A program made the position numbers and the translations under genes. The notes below the pieces were generated by a model, which saw only the letters and a list, made by a program, of their open reading frames with translations, was not told where the DNA came from and searched no databases. Below, one piece after another: positions 63,550 to 64,000 of a stretch of 64,000 bases of DNA. Source of the DNA: Methyloversatilis sp. (GTDB lineage: Bacteria; Pseudomonadota; Gammaproteobacteria; Burkholderiales; Rhodocyclaceae); assembly GCA_016791045.1 (NCBI GenBank), contig JAEUNO010000022.1:1-64000 (forward strand), read 5' to 3'. Position 1 is the first letter of the stretch; each line of letters opens with the position of its first letter.

Positions 63550-64000
63550 GGCTCACCTCGCTGCGTGCGGCGCGACGCGACGATGCCATGACCAGTCCGG
63601 CGTCCTGCACCGACAGGTGCTGCGGCGAATCCTCACCGGCCGCGCGCAGTGCGCGATGCAGCAGATAGGCGCGATTGGGAAGGTGCAGGTCTTCCGGTAC
63701 GCGCTGGCCGTTGGCGACATAGAAGAGGGGCAGCTGGTGGCGCATCAGCACGTCGAGCACCGGCCCGAGCGTGACCGACTCATCGACCTTGCTGATGATG
63801 GCGCCCGCCAGATCGGCCCCGCCATTCGGCGCCGAATAGGCGCGCACCACGTCGTCGAGCGCATCCGCGCGGGCCACCGCATTGAGCAGCAGCAGGCGGC
63901 GTACATCACCGCTGGATGACAGCATGGCAATCTGCTCGGTCACCGCCTGGTCGCGCTGACTCATGCCGACGGTGTCGATCAGCACCATGTGCTTGTCGCG
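63542..64000 (-). CDS. flhF: Flagellar SRP-like GTPase FlhF, C-terminal part
   Basis: FlhF places the flagellum at the pole. Only the C-terminal part is present; the gene continues past position 64000. Visible GTPase motifs are LIDTVGMSQRD (G3 region) and ISKVDE (G4), with the C-terminal GQRVPEDLHLPN motif shared by FlhF and SRP GTPases. The product ends in a basic Arg/Ser-rich tail (ASSRRAARSEVSRG). It is upstream of flhG in the usual order. Confidence 0.93.
   Translation of the reverse strand, partial: RDKHMVLIDTVGMSQRDQAVTEQIAMLSSSGDVRRLLLLNAVARADALDDVVRAYSAPNGGADLAGAIISKVDESVTLGPVLDVLMRHQLPLFYVANGQRVPEDLHLPNRAYLLHRALRAAGEDSPQHLSVQDAGLVMASSRRAARSEVSRG

Noticed and set aside
1-64000. CRISPR arrays, tRNA or rRNA genes, insertion sequences, prophage
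   Set aside because: No regularly spaced repeats, tRNA cloverleafs, rRNA segments or transposase and phage structural genes were recognised in the window.

Overview
The window is GC-rich chromosomal DNA from a betaproteobacterium, most consistent with a Rhodocyclales/Methyloversatilis-type methylotroph. That placement is an inference from gene content and order: formamidase, dimethylformamidase and urease genes beside the block leuC-ecn-leuD-leuB-asd-fimV-truA-trpFBA-accD-folC-cvpA-purF-metZ, followed by a flg-mot-fliA-flhG-flhF flagellar region. No sequence search was run.

Region 1 (1-19295) is an amide and urea nitrogen/C1 island. On the + strand lie the end of urtD, then urtE (ATPases of a urea/short-chain amide importer), fmdA (formamidase), fmdB and an FmdC-like porin. 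On the - strand is urtA-ureE-ureF-ureAB(fused)-ureC-ureG-ureD, giving urea capture and a complete urease. Upstream of it, also on the - strand, is dmfA1-dmfA2 (N,N-dimethylformamidase), a degenerate Rieske-oxygenase-like protein, a Sel1-repeat protein and a 97-residue protein. Divergent from dmfA1 are overlapping amiC- and amiR-like genes (amide sensor and ANTAR antiterminator), followed by a second FmdC-like porin with an NtrC-type palindrome upstream.

The most notable system is regulatory. The urtA-urease and dmfA operons begin with near-identical cassettes: a sigma-70 promoter (TTGAC[T/G], 17-18 nt, TAGTAT), an 8-10 nt-looped hairpin, a small hexaloop hairpin, and a very strong U-tailed terminator whose 5' arm is shared with the small hairpin. 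With amiR encoded next door, this looks like an ANTAR-controlled antitermination regulon coupling urea uptake and urease to dimethylformamidase.

Region 2 (19296-25640) holds a membrane GGDEF-EAL protein, an LpxH-like metallophosphoesterase, an SDR oxidoreductase and a coupled pair of tiny genes, with two long stretches where no gene is visible. Region 3 (25896-46566) is housekeeping: ispDF, metZ, purF, cvpA, a SPOR protein, folC, accD, trpABF, truA, an EcfT-like membrane protein, fimV, asd, leuBD, an entericidin-type lipoprotein, leuC and an MFS transporter, nearly all on the - strand. Region 4 (46714-64000) is flagellar: flgBCDEFGHIJKL on the - strand, flgA-flgM-flgN on the + strand, then motD, motC, fliA, flhG and a truncated flhF on the - strand. 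The FlhG here has lost its Walker A lysines while keeping the FlhF-activating DQxxxLR motif.
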